Below are positions 34,887 through 43,852 of a stretch of DNA of 64,000 nt, piece by piece; the first letter of the stretch is position 1, and every line of letters starts with the position of its first letter. The stretch lies in assembly GCF_002078015.1 (NCBI RefSeq), contig NZ_LWBP01000210.1:1-64000 (forward strand). Direction: 5' to 3'. This DNA comes from Niastella populi. GTDB lineage: Bacteria > Bacteroidota > Bacteroidia > Chitinophagales > Chitinophagaceae. The translations under genes were made by a program, and so were the position numbers. Under the pieces are notes generated by a model. It was not told the origin of the DNA, did no database searches, and saw only the letters and a list, made by a program, of their open reading frames with translations.

Positions 34887-35654
34887 CTATTGCTTTTGCG
34901 AGTTAACATAATGCGCTGTGGCTTCTTTTATAAAAAGCGCCAGCTCCATACTGGGCAGGCCGTTAACCGGGGTGTAACGGTTGTCTTCCACATACAACTC
35001 GCCCAGTTTTCTGAAATATTCCAGTTTACCCGTTTTTATTTGTCCGCCGGTAAGCCGCAGAATGATCTGATAACGCCGCGCTATGCATTCCTGCACTTCT
35101 TTGCTTTTGGGGTCGCCGGTCATAAGCGCCGTTAATTGAGCGGTAATGTCGTTCAACTCCTTTTTCAGCGTTTCCATTTCTTCTTTGCTGAAACTGCGAA
35201 GCGTTTCCTCCGCCTCTAAAATGGTTTCCTTACCCCATTTCGTCATGGCTTCCGTTCTGTATGCTTCCATTTTTTCGCGGGAGATGCCATCATAAAGATC
35301 CTCTACCTGTAACATAGTGTTGTTTTTTAGTGTTACCAATGTTTTTTCAATGGTACCAACCAATGTGTTTATCCTTTCCTTCCGGGCCAACAGCGCCTTT
35401 TTATGTCCTTCCAGCGCCTGCACTACATCGAATGCAGGATCGTCCAGAATGGCGCCGATCTCTTTCAGCGGAAAATCGAGCTCGCGGTAAAAGAGGATCT
35501 GCTGCAAACGCAACAGTTCTTTTTCGCCATACAGCCGGTACCTGGCCTCGGTACGTACGGAAGGTTTCAACAAGCCCAGCTTATCATACAGGTGCAAGGT
35601 GCGCACGCTTACGCCCGCCAGTTTCGAGAGCTTTTTTACAGAATAGTTGTCCAT
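34887..35654 (-). CDS. MerR-family regulator with TipAS-like drug-binding domain
   Basis: A 255-residue transcription regulator. The MerR winged helix is at about 5-72 (VKKLSKLAGVSVRTLHLYDKLGLLKPSVRTEARYRLYGEKELLRLQQIL), followed by a coiled-coil linker (about 75-115) and a TipAS-like C-terminal domain at about 130-245 (AYRTEAMTKWG, SKEVQECIARRYQIILRLTGGQ, FIKEATAHYV). TipA-type proteins respond to thiopeptides and other multidrug ligands. No obvious target gene is adjacent except itself; the 11-bp repeat array lies about 150 bp upstream of its start. Confidence 0.88.
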   Translation of the reverse strand: MDNYSVKKLSKLAGVSVRTLHLYDKLGLLKPSVRTEARYRLYGEKELLRLQQILFYRELDFPLKEIGAILDDPAFDVVQALEGHKKALLARKERINTLVGTIEKTLVTLKNNTMLQVEDLYDGISREKMEAYRTEAMTKWGKETILEAEETLRSFSKEEMETLKKELNDITAQLTALMTGDPKSKEVQECIARRYQIILRLTGGQIKTGKLEYFRKLGELYVEDNRYTPVNGLPSMELALFIKEATAHYVNSQKQ

Positions 35655-36220
35655 CGTTTGGGTTTATACCTGACGCGAACAAATATAGCCTATGACGTAA
35701 GGTAAGGGTCAAGAGAAAACCCGGGTTTTTTTCCTTTCGTGAAGGAGAACTTACACCTTAATACCAAATCATAGCATCCTTACGGCCGATGCTACCACTG
35801 TTCTTAGGGTTTTCTTAGGGTATTCTCAGGGTGTACCTAGGGTTAAAACCCTAAGAAAACCCCAGGATGACCCTAAGATGACCCCAGGATGACCCCAGGA
35901 TGGAAGGAGGAAGAGAGACAGCAAAGCGGTTGAATAAAACTGGTAAATGCCCCGGGTGTCATAACGGCGCATAAACGGTTGCCTTTCACCCGGTGTTGGC
36001 GCATGATAATTTACTGGGTTGTAAATGGCTGGTGAAGCCGGGCATTTGTGGTGCACTTTCGGGGGGCTGGGAGGCATATTAATTTCCATATTGCCCACAA
36101 CATGATGTAAATCAGTTAGTCTTAACATTTAACCCCCTAATTGGAAACATTTGGGTCCCTCGTTTCAATTCACCAGGTTTTAGTTTTATGGTATCAATTA
36201 ACGCTTGTATTGCTAATACT
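35655..36220. other. Divergent gap between MerR and GH31 genes
   Basis: 566 bp. Besides the 11-bp array at 35802-35900, it holds a perfect 14-bp palindrome AAAACCCGGGTTTT (35716-35729). I see no gene; the leftward frame 35826-36128 reads through the array and is not credible. Promoters for both neighbours should lie here. Confidence 0.4.
35802..35900. repeat. Nine 11-bp tandem units in head-to-head inverted arrangement
   Basis: The stretch divides exactly into nine 11-bp units. Units 1-4 (35802-35845) carry CTTAGGGT, CTTAGGGT, CTCAGGGT and CCTAGGGT. Units 5-9 (35846-35900) carry the reverse-complement type ACCCTAAG, ACCCCAGG, ACCCTAAG, ACCCCAGG and ACCCCAGG. The phase is constant, and the two halves meet at a near-perfect palindrome (CCTAGGGTTAAAACCCTAAG). 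It can form a long imperfect hairpin. An 11-bp phase places every unit on nearly the same face of the DNA helix, which suits a multi-site operator. A minisatellite origin is the alternative. Confidence 0.75.
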
Positions 36221-39076
36221 ATGAAACTACGACTGCTGCTTTTTAGTATCGTGTGCACCTCATTTTTCAATGCCTTATTGGCAGAAACTCCATCTTACAT
36301 TACCACGCCAACCGGCGTTATCATTTTTACCGATAGCCTGGTTACCGGAACTTCACGGGCCGTTAAACTGGAAGTTATTGCCGATAATATCATAAGGGTT
36401 ATAGCTGCACCGGGTAAGGAAATGGCTGCTACCCAAAGCCTGGTTACCGCTTACAGCAAAAAGCCGGGCCTTGCCTGGAATGTGGTTCCTTCAAAAGGCA
36501 GCCTTACCTTAAAAACAAAAAGCCTTGCGGCCATCGTTGATCTCAAAACCGGGGTGGTTACTTTCTTCGATGCCAAAGGCAAAAAAATACTGGCCGAAAA
36601 ACCACCGCTAGGCAGAAGTTTCGAACCTGTGGTATTCGATGGCAAACGGTTGTATGCGCTTACCCAAACATTTCAGTCAACCCCCGATGATGCGTGGTAC
36701 GGCCTGGGGCAGCACCAGGATGGCGTATTTAATTATAAAGACCAGCAGGTAACGTTCTTCCAGAACAATACTGAAGTAGCCATTCCGTTTTTGATCTCCA
36801 GTAAAAACTATGGCATCCTGTGGGATAACTATTCTCTTACGAAGGCAGGGGATGCACGCCCCATGCACCAGCTTTCTTCTTTCAGGCTATATTCAAAAAA
36901 TGGCGAACAGGGCTGGCTTACGGCCTCGTATTGTAATGATAGATCAAAACCGGATGACATTGTTTTGGAAAGGGCGGAGTCGGCGATCGATATGGAATTC
37001 CTGAACGATTCAAGGATACAGCTTCCGGCCGCATTTACCCCGGCCACCGGTTCGGTAATATGGGAAGGAAGCATTGCAAGCGCCATCACCGGTTTGCACA
37101 GGATCCGTTTTGTTTTCGGCGGCACCATAAAAGTATCTGTGAACGGAAAAACCGTATTGAACCGCTGGCGTAAAGCCTGGAATCCCGCGCCGGCATTGCT
37201 TCCGCTCAATTTGAAAAGCGGCGAAAAAACTGACATTCGTATTGAATGGGTACCCGAGGGCGCTGAATCCTATTTATCGGTAAAATGGCAGGAACCGCTT
37301 ACGAAGACGGAACAGAATGCATTTACTTTCAGTTCCGAGGCCGGTAAACAGGTTGACTATTATTTTATTTCCGGCGCCAATATGGATGATGTAATTGCCG
37401 GTTACCGCAACCTTACGGGTAAAGCGCCCATCGTTCCAAAATGGGCACTGGGTTTCTGGCAAAGCCGCGAGCGGTATAAAACACAGGCCGAAATACTTGC
37501 CACCATCGATGAATTCCGCAAGCGAAAAATTCCTATCGATAATATTGTTCTCGACTGGAGTTACTGGCGCGAGGCAGAATGGGGAAGCCAGGATTTTGAT
37601 GCAAGCCGTTTTCCTTCGCCCGATAGCATGATCGATGTGCTGCATAAAAAATACAACACAAAGCTCATGATCTCGGTATGGCCGAAGTTTTATGAAGGCA
37701 TTCCCGCCTATAACGAATTTGACAGGCAGGGCTTCCTGTATAAAAGAAATATTGCCGACCGCCAGCGCGACTGGATCGGTAAAGGGTATGTTTCCACTTT
37801 CTACGATGCGTTCAATGAAAACGCACGAAAAAATTTCTGGGACCTCATTCATAAAAAAATATACACCAAAGGCATCGATGCCTGGTGGATGGATGCCAGC
37901 GAACCCGATATTTTGTCAAATGTGAGCCCCGAAAAAAGAAAACTGCAAATGACGCCGGTTGCTTTGGGCAGCGCGGCAGAATACCTGAATGCATATCCGC
38001 TGCAAAATGCAAAAGGCATTTATGAAGGACAGCGTTCAACCGATCCCGATAAACGCGTATTCTTATTGACCCGTTCAGGTTTTGCCGGTTCACAACGGTA
38101 TGCGGCGGCTATCTGGAGCGGCGATATCGGCGCTACCTGGCACGATATGAAGGCGCAGATCGCTGCGGGAATTAATTTCTCCATGTCGGGCCTTCCTTAC
38201 TGGACCATGGACATTGGCGGTTTTGTAGTGCCTGAAAAATTTGAAAAACCAAATGCGGAAGATCTCGAAGAATGGCGCGAGTTAATGACCCGCTGGACGC
38301 AGTTTGGCGCTTTTGTTCCTTTGTTCCGTTCGCATGGGCAGTTCCCTTACCGCGAAGTATTTAATACCGCACCGGAAACGCATCCTGCCTATCAAAGTTT
38401 TTTGTATTACGACAAACTGCGGTACCGCCTCATGCCTTATATCTATTCACTGGCCGGAGCGGCATACCATAACGATTACACAATTATGCGCGGCCTGGCT
38501 ATGGACTTCGGAACCGATACTGCCGTATTGAATATCGGCGATCAGTATATGTTCGGCGGTTCATTGCTGATAAACCCCGTGTATGAACACAGGCAAACCA
38601 AACGCGAGCTATACCTGCCCAAAAGCGCCGGCTGGTACGACCTGTATTCAGGCAGGTGGTATGCGGGCAAACAAACAATTATGGCAGAAGCGCCTTATGA
38701 GCGCATGCCCGTATACGTAAAGGCCGGGTCAATTATTCCGTTCGGGCCCGAGCTGCAATACACGGCTGAAAAACCGGCCGACACCATTACGCTGAACGTT
38801 TATGCCGGCGCCGATGCGTCATTCGATCTGTATGAAGATGAAGGCGTGAATTATAATTATGAAAAAGGCGCCTATGCCATCATTCCTGTAAAATATAACG
38901 AAGCCGCAAAAACGATCACCATCGGCGACCGTAATGGAACGTTTGCCGGAATGCTGCAAAAAAGAACATTCCGTATCAATTTCATTACGCCGGGAAAAAC
39001 GATGATGCTCGACTTAGGCGCCAGGACCGCCCGGGAAGTGCTGTATGAAGGAAAGAAAATGAACATAAAACTGTAG
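36221..39076 (+). CDS. Exported GH31 alpha-xylosidase/alpha-glucosidase with PA14-like insert
   Basis: Start taken at MKLRLLLFSIV (36221), which opens a clean signal peptide ending LLA-ETP; an in-frame ATG at 36188 is less likely. An N-terminal beta domain (about 25-225) is followed by a PA14-like insert at about 265-375 (WEGSIASAITGLHRIRFVFGGTIKVSVNG), then the GH31 barrel (KWALGFWQSRERYKTQAE, LDWSYWREAEWG) with the nucleophile Asp near 558 in WWMDASEPD, then the C-terminal beta domains. The PA14 insert and WWMDASEPD pattern point to alpha-xylosidases acting on xyloglucan oligosaccharides. It leads the SusC/SusD locus 19 bp downstream. Confidence 0.88.
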   Translation: MKLRLLLFSIVCTSFFNALLAETPSYITTPTGVIIFTDSLVTGTSRAVKLEVIADNIIRVIAAPGKEMAATQSLVTAYSKKPGLAWNVVPSKGSLTLKTKSLAAIVDLKTGVVTFFDAKGKKILAEKPPLGRSFEPVVFDGKRLYALTQTFQSTPDDAWYGLGQHQDGVFNYKDQQVTFFQNNTEVAIPFLISSKNYGILWDNYSLTKAGDARPMHQLSSFRLYSKNGEQGWLTASYCNDRSKPDDIVLERAESAIDMEFLNDSRIQLPAAFTPATGSVIWEGSIASAITGLHRIRFVFGGTIKVSVNGKTVLNRWRKAWNPAPALLPLNLKSGEKTDIRIEWVPEGAESYLSVKWQEPLTKTEQNAFTFSSEAGKQVDYYFISGANMDDVIAGYRNLTGKAPIVPKWALGFWQSRERYKTQAEILATIDEFRKRKIPIDNIVLDWSYWREAEWGSQDFDASRFPSPDSMIDVLHKKYNTKLMISVWPKFYEGIPAYNEFDRQGFLYKRNIADRQRDWIGKGYVSTFYDAFNENARKNFWDLIHKKIYTKGIDAWWMDASEPDILSNVSPEKRKLQMTPVALGSAAEYLNAYPLQNAKGIYEGQRSTDPDKRVFLLTRSGFAGSQRYAAAIWSGDIGATWHDMKAQIAAGINFSMSGLPYWTMDIGGFVVPEKFEKPNAEDLEEWRELMTRWTQFGAFVPLFRSHGQFPYREVFNTAPETHPAYQSFLYYDKLRYRLMPYIYSLAGAAYHNDYTIMRGLAMDFGTDTAVLNIGDQYMFGGSLLINPVYEHRQTKRELYLPKSAGWYDLYSGRWYAGKQTIMAEAPYERMPVYVKAGSIIPFGPELQYTAEKPADTITLNVYAGADASFDLYEDEGVNYNYEKGAYAIIPVKYNEAAKTITIGDRNGTFAGMLQKRTFRINFITPGKTMMLDLGARTAREVLYEGKKMNIKL

Positions 39077-39095
39077 TTAAGTTAAAAATTTAAAT

Positions 39096-42000
39096 ATGAA
39101 ATCAACCCAAACGATCTGCTTGCGACTATTGCTGCTATGGGGAATGTTGTTTGTATTCCTGCCTGGCAATACGTATGCGCAAACCGAAAAGATCAGTGGT
39201 ACGGTATTACATCAACGTACTGCTGAGCCGGTACCGGGCGCAACGGTTACGGTTAAGAAAACCAATCGCGTTGCCGTTACCGATGCTGCCGGAAAGTTTT
39301 CGATCAATGCATCGGCCGGCGAAGTGCTGGTGATCACCTCCATCGGGTTCACTCCGCAGGAAACAACTGTTGGGGCAGGCGAGTTGAGCATACGGTTACA
39401 GGAAGCCGACAATCAACTGGAGAATGTAATTGTGATCGGTTACGGCACACAAAAGAAAAAACTTGTTACCGGTGCTAACATCCAGGTAAAGGGGGCCGAT
39501 ATTCAAAAGCAGAACACCACCAATGCGCTGCAGGCTTTGCAGGGGCAGGCGCCGGGTGTGCAGATCACCTCTTACTCGGGCCAGCCAGGCGCCGGTATGA
39601 ATGTGATCATTCGCGGTAAAGGTACTATTGGCAATTTCGGGCCGTTGTATATTGTTGACGGAATTCAGACAGTGGATATTTCTTACCTGAACCCGGCCGA
39701 CATTGAATCGATCGATGTGCTGAAAGACGCGGCTTCTGCTGCCATCTACGGCTCGCAGGGCGGAAACGGCGTTATTATAGTTACTACAAGAACCGGAAAA
39801 ACCAATCAAAAACTTCAGCTTACGCTCGATGGTTTTTATGGTGTGCAGAACATAGCCCGCAAAGCGCCATTGCTGAATGGAAAAGAATATGCGATCATAA
39901 TGAACGAAGCGGCTATCAATTCCGGTAAATCACCTTTATTCACTAATGACGTTGTGAATAATTTACCGGTTAGCACCAACTGGATGGATAAAATGTTTGA
40001 TAAGGATGTACCTTATCAAAACTATGTATTGGGGCTGCAGGGTGGGGGCGCCGGTTCTGCATTTACCGCATCGCTGGGTTATACCAACCAGGGGGGCATT
40101 ATAGGCGGTTCGGGCATCTCCAATTTCGAACGGTACACTTTCAGAATAAATTCCGAGCACAACCTGTATCAGAACATCGTTAAGATGGGGCAGCACCTCA
40201 CCTTTAATTATCAAAATACAAGGGGTATTGCGGTTGACGGACAATACAACAATACTTTACGGGCTGCCTTCGGTACCAGTCCGTTCCTGCCCATGTACGA
40301 TTCAGCGGGAAAATATTTCAGTGCCGATAAATTGGGCTGGTATCCGGGAAAAGCCGATCAGGCATGGAACAGTGGAGAATCGAACCCATATGCAACGATG
40401 GATTACACTACCCGTAACCGTCACAGCAACCAGGCTTTGTTTGGCGATGTGTATATCCAGGTTGAACCCATAAAAGGATTGAAATTCCGTTCAAGCCTCG
40501 GGTTGAACTATGCCAACACTCAAAGCCATGGTTATACGCCGGTTTACCGGCTTTCAATATATGCATTTAATGATACCGCCAAGGTTACCCAGTCAATGGG
40601 CAACGGCCGCACCATACAGTTCGACAATATGCTTACGTATGATTTCAAGGTGGCGAATGATCATAGTTTCAGTGTTATGGCCGGTGCCTCTTCTTTAAAA
40701 ACAAAAAGCGACAGTATCAGTGGTTACAACTGGGATCTGCGTGTTTCCGATATCAGGTATGCTTATTTAAGTGTTGCCCAAAATGTGAGCAGGGGCCTTC
40801 CTTATATGGGTATTACCGGCTTCCCTTATGAGCGGGCGCTGCTTTCCTACTTCGGAAGATTACAATATAACTTCCGTGAAAAGTACCTGTTGAATGCCAC
40901 CTTCCGCGCCGATGGTTCTTCCAAGTTTGCATCATCGGGCCGTTGGGGATATTTCCCATCCGTATCGGTAGGTTGGGTTGCTTCATCGGAAGAATTCATG
41001 CAGTCTGTTGCATGGCTCGATCATTTGAAGGTTCGTGCAAGCTGGGGCCGCGTGGGTAACCAGGACGTAATCGCTAACCAGTTTCTATCACCCGTTGTGT
41101 TTAACAATGCCGGGTATATTTTTGGCAACCAGGAAGGCGCATCTGTACAGGGCGCTTATACAAGCAGGCTGGCCAATCCTGATATAAAATGGGAAACATC
41201 ACAACAAACCAATATCGGTATCGACGCCGTTGTGATGAAGCGGTTGAATGTAACGTTTGATTATTATGTAAAGGATACGAAAGACTGGCTGATCACCGTG
41301 CCCCTGCTGGCAACCGCCGGCGCCGATGCACCGTTGATCAACGGCGGAGATGTAAGGAACTCCGGTGTTGAACTGGCCCTTAATTACCGTAATAATATTG
41401 GCAAGCTCAATTATTCAATTGGTATAAACGGCGCATATAATAAGAACCGGATAGGCAGCATTCCAACGAGCGACGGTATCATTCATGGTAATACGAATGT
41501 GCTGTACGCGAATGCAAATGAGTTTTACAGGGCGGCGAACGGCCAGCCGGTGGGTTATTTCTGGGGCCTGAAAACAGATGGCATTTTCCAGAACGAAGCC
41601 GAAGTGAACAATTACGTAAGCAAATCGGGCAATAAAATACAGCCTGATGCACAACCGGGCGATGTACGTTATGTTGATCTTGACAACGACGGTACCATCA
41701 GCGATAAGGACAGAACGAAGATCGGTGATCCCAACCCTGATCTTACCTATGGTTTTAATGTATCGTTGGAGTATAAAGGGTTCGACTTCCTGGTACAGGC
41801 TTCCGGTGTGGCGGGCAACCAGATCGTACAATCATGGCGTAACCACTCCGGTGCACAGGGCAACTATTCAACCGAGATCCTTGGCCGCTGGACCGGTCCC
41901 GGCTCTTCCAATAAAATTCCCCGGGTAACGGAAGATAACCGCAACTGGACAAATTTTTCCGATCTGTACATCCATAAGGGCGACTTCCTGCGCATAAGCA

Positions 42001-42215
42001 CTATTACACTAGGTTATGATCTGGCCAATGTGGTCAAAAAAAGCTATCTGAGCAGGGCAAGGTTATACGCCTCTGTGCTGAATGCTTTCACCTTCACCCG
42101 GTATAATGGCATGGATCCGGAAGTTGGCTATAATGAAGGCTTTTCTTCGGGCATCGATCTTGGTTATTATCCAAGGCCGAGAGTGGTAATGATTGGTGCA
42201 AACATTCGCTTTTAA
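39096..42215 (+). CDS. SusC/RagA TonB-linked outer membrane transporter (first of the locus)
   Basis: A 1039-residue outer membrane barrel. The signal peptide (about 1-29, ending YAQ) is followed by a carboxypeptidase-regulatory-like domain at about 33-110 (ISGTVLHQRTAEPVPGATVTVKK). The TonB plug starts at about 112 (LENVIVIGYGTQKKKLVTG, LYIVDGIQTVD, IESIDVLKDAASAAIYGSQGGNG), and the barrel ends RPRVVMIGANIRF. Unlike the 12.9-kb SusC it has no STN domain, so it is not expected to signal through FecR. It follows the GH31 gene and precedes its SusD partner by 17 bp. Confidence 0.93.
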   Translation: MKSTQTICLRLLLLWGMLFVFLPGNTYAQTEKISGTVLHQRTAEPVPGATVTVKKTNRVAVTDAAGKFSINASAGEVLVITSIGFTPQETTVGAGELSIRLQEADNQLENVIVIGYGTQKKKLVTGANIQVKGADIQKQNTTNALQALQGQAPGVQITSYSGQPGAGMNVIIRGKGTIGNFGPLYIVDGIQTVDISYLNPADIESIDVLKDAASAAIYGSQGGNGVIIVTTRTGKTNQKLQLTLDGFYGVQNIARKAPLLNGKEYAIIMNEAAINSGKSPLFTNDVVNNLPVSTNWMDKMFDKDVPYQNYVLGLQGGGAGSAFTASLGYTNQGGIIGGSGISNFERYTFRINSEHNLYQNIVKMGQHLTFNYQNTRGIAVDGQYNNTLRAAFGTSPFLPMYDSAGKYFSADKLGWYPGKADQAWNSGESNPYATMDYTTRNRHSNQALFGDVYIQVEPIKGLKFRSSLGLNYANTQSHGYTPVYRLSIYAFNDTAKVTQSMGNGRTIQFDNMLTYDFKVANDHSFSVMAGASSLKTKSDSISGYNWDLRVSDIRYAYLSVAQNVSRGLPYMGITGFPYERALLSYFGRLQYNFREKYLLNATFRADGSSKFASSGRWGYFPSVSVGWVASSEEFMQSVAWLDHLKVRASWGRVGNQDVIANQFLSPVVFNNAGYIFGNQEGASVQGAYTSRLANPDIKWETSQQTNIGIDAVVMKRLNVTFDYYVKDTKDWLITVPLLATAGADAPLINGGDVRNSGVELALNYRNNIGKLNYSIGINGAYNKNRIGSIPTSDGIIHGNTNVLYANANEFYRAANGQPVGYFWGLKTDGIFQNEAEVNNYVSKSGNKIQPDAQPGDVRYVDLDNDGTISDKDRTKIGDPNPDLTYGFNVSLEYKGFDFLVQASGVAGNQIVQSWRNHSGAQGNYSTEILGRWTGPGSSNKIPRVTEDNRNWTNFSDLYIHKGDFLRISTITLGYDLANVVKKSYLSRARLYASVLNAFTFTRYNGMDPEVGYNEGFSSGIDLGYYPRPRVVMIGANIRF

Positions 42216-42232
42216 TTAAAACTGCAGTAACA

Positions 42233-43822
42233 ATGAAAAACGTAAAACTATATATACCGGTAATTGCGCTGTTATCGCTGGCGGCCTGTAAAAAAAGCTT
42301 TCTCGATACGGAAGATGTAAAGGTTGCCTCGGATCAGAACTTTTATAAAATACCATCCGATGCCTGGAAAGCGCTGGTGGGCGCCTATGATGGCCTGCAG
42401 CGGGTATGGGCAGAAGGGGTTGCATTGCCGGTGGCAGCGGAAATAATGTCTGATAACGCATTTGGCGGTACCGGTAATTCAGATGGATTGGGCTTCCAGA
42501 TGATGGATGAGTTTGACAAATTGCGTTCACCGGCCGATGTAAGCATGTTTGGTAATAACTGGACAGCCTACTACAAAGCGATCTACCGCGCAAATGTGTT
42601 GTTGTCGAAGCTCGATCAAATTGAGTGGGCCGGTAGTGAAGACCTGCGCAAAGTGTATGAATCGGAAACAAGGTTCCTGCGGGCTTATTGTTATTTTGAT
42701 ATGGTGCGGTTGTTTGGCAATATTCCGTTGGTAACAATACCTACAACGGAAAATGTACCACAGGCCAATCCCGATGATGTATACAAGCTCATTGCCGAAG
42801 ATTGTAAGTTCGCGGCTGACAATCTTCCGGCAATAAGTTATACCAGCCAGGCTGCCGCTACCCGTGGCCGCGTTACCAAATGGGCTGCAGAATCGCTTAT
42901 TGGCCGCGTTTATCTTTACTATACCGGTTATTATAATAAATCCGATCTGGCCGGCGTGGTATCAAAAGCACAGGCGCTTGCTTACCTCGAAGATGTGATC
43001 AGCAACGGCGGTTTTGGGCTGGTCGACAAGTTTGCGAACTTATGGCCTGCAGCTTCCGGCGCCAACTATGTGGGTGAAGAAAATAAAGAAACGATCTTCG
43101 CTATCAGGTATACGTACACCAGCAATTACGATGGCAATGTCGATGGCAACCACTGGCTGGTAATGTATGGAATCCGTGGTAAGAACTATGCGCCTTATGG
43201 CCTTGGCTGGGGCGGCGGTACCGTAAATGCAAAATTGTGGAATGCCTACAATGCCAATGATACCAGAAGATCCGCTACTATTGTTTCCATTGCCGGTGAG
43301 GGAATCGACCTGCAAAACAAAAACGACCAGCGGGAGTATACCGGTTATTATCAAAAGAAGTATGTGCCTATGTCTTCAGGCGATACCAGCCTGGCGGTAA
43401 AAATGGGGGGCCTCAATTTTATGATCGGCCAGTTCCAGGATTATGTTTCCATCCGCTATGCAGATGTGTTGTTAATGGCTGCCGAACTGGGTTCTCCCAA
43501 TGCACAAACCTATTTCGACGATGTGCGTAAAAGGGCATGGGGCGCCAACTTCGTTCAAACGACGGTAAACCAGGCGAACATCATGAACGAAAGAAGGCTC
43601 GAGTTTGCCGGGGAAGGAATTCGTTACTACGATCTGCTTCGACAGGGGGTTGGTACTGCCGCCAGTGTAATTGGGGAATCGGTTGTACTGCAAAATGGCG
43701 GCGCCAACGTTACAAAGAATATTCTTCCTTCAAAGATCAATGAAACAAAAGGCCTGGTGCAGATTCCCAATTCACAGATCACCTTATCGAATAATGTGTT
43801 AAAGCAGAATGCCGGCTGGTAA
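42233..43822 (+). CDS. SusD/RagB-family outer membrane lipoprotein (first of the locus)
   Basis: A 529-residue lipoprotein with lipobox SLAAC (Cys19). Family landmarks are WAEGVALPVAAEIMSDNAFGG, YKAIYRANVLLSKLDQIEW, ETRFLRAYCYFDMVRLFGNIPLV, and the C-terminal NIMNERRLEFAGEGIRYYDLLRQG. It forms the lid of the SusC barrel encoded just upstream and binds the glycan at the surface. The locus context of a GH31 enzyme suggests xylose- or glucose-capped oligosaccharides. Confidence 0.93.
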   Translation: MKNVKLYIPVIALLSLAACKKSFLDTEDVKVASDQNFYKIPSDAWKALVGAYDGLQRVWAEGVALPVAAEIMSDNAFGGTGNSDGLGFQMMDEFDKLRSPADVSMFGNNWTAYYKAIYRANVLLSKLDQIEWAGSEDLRKVYESETRFLRAYCYFDMVRLFGNIPLVTIPTTENVPQANPDDVYKLIAEDCKFAADNLPAISYTSQAAATRGRVTKWAAESLIGRVYLYYTGYYNKSDLAGVVSKAQALAYLEDVISNGGFGLVDKFANLWPAASGANYVGEENKETIFAIRYTYTSNYDGNVDGNHWLVMYGIRGKNYAPYGLGWGGGTVNAKLWNAYNANDTRRSATIVSIAGEGIDLQNKNDQREYTGYYQKKYVPMSSGDTSLAVKMGGLNFMIGQFQDYVSIRYADVLLMAAELGSPNAQTYFDDVRKRAWGANFVQTTVNQANIMNERRLEFAGEGIRYYDLLRQGVGTAASVIGESVVLQNGGANVTKNILPSKINETKGLVQIPNSQITLSNNVLKQNAGW

Positions 43823-43852
43823 TAACATTGACAACATTTAAAAAGCAAACAA

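Noticed and set aside
35826-36128. Leftward frame with a repetitive WGHPGVILG tail
   Set aside because: The repeats are the 11-bp array read in one frame; 11 is not a multiple of 3, so a coding origin is unlikely.
42216-42737. 173-residue leftward open frame
   Set aside because: Antisense to the start of a clear SusD gene, rich in Pro, Tyr and His from codon complementarity, no family.
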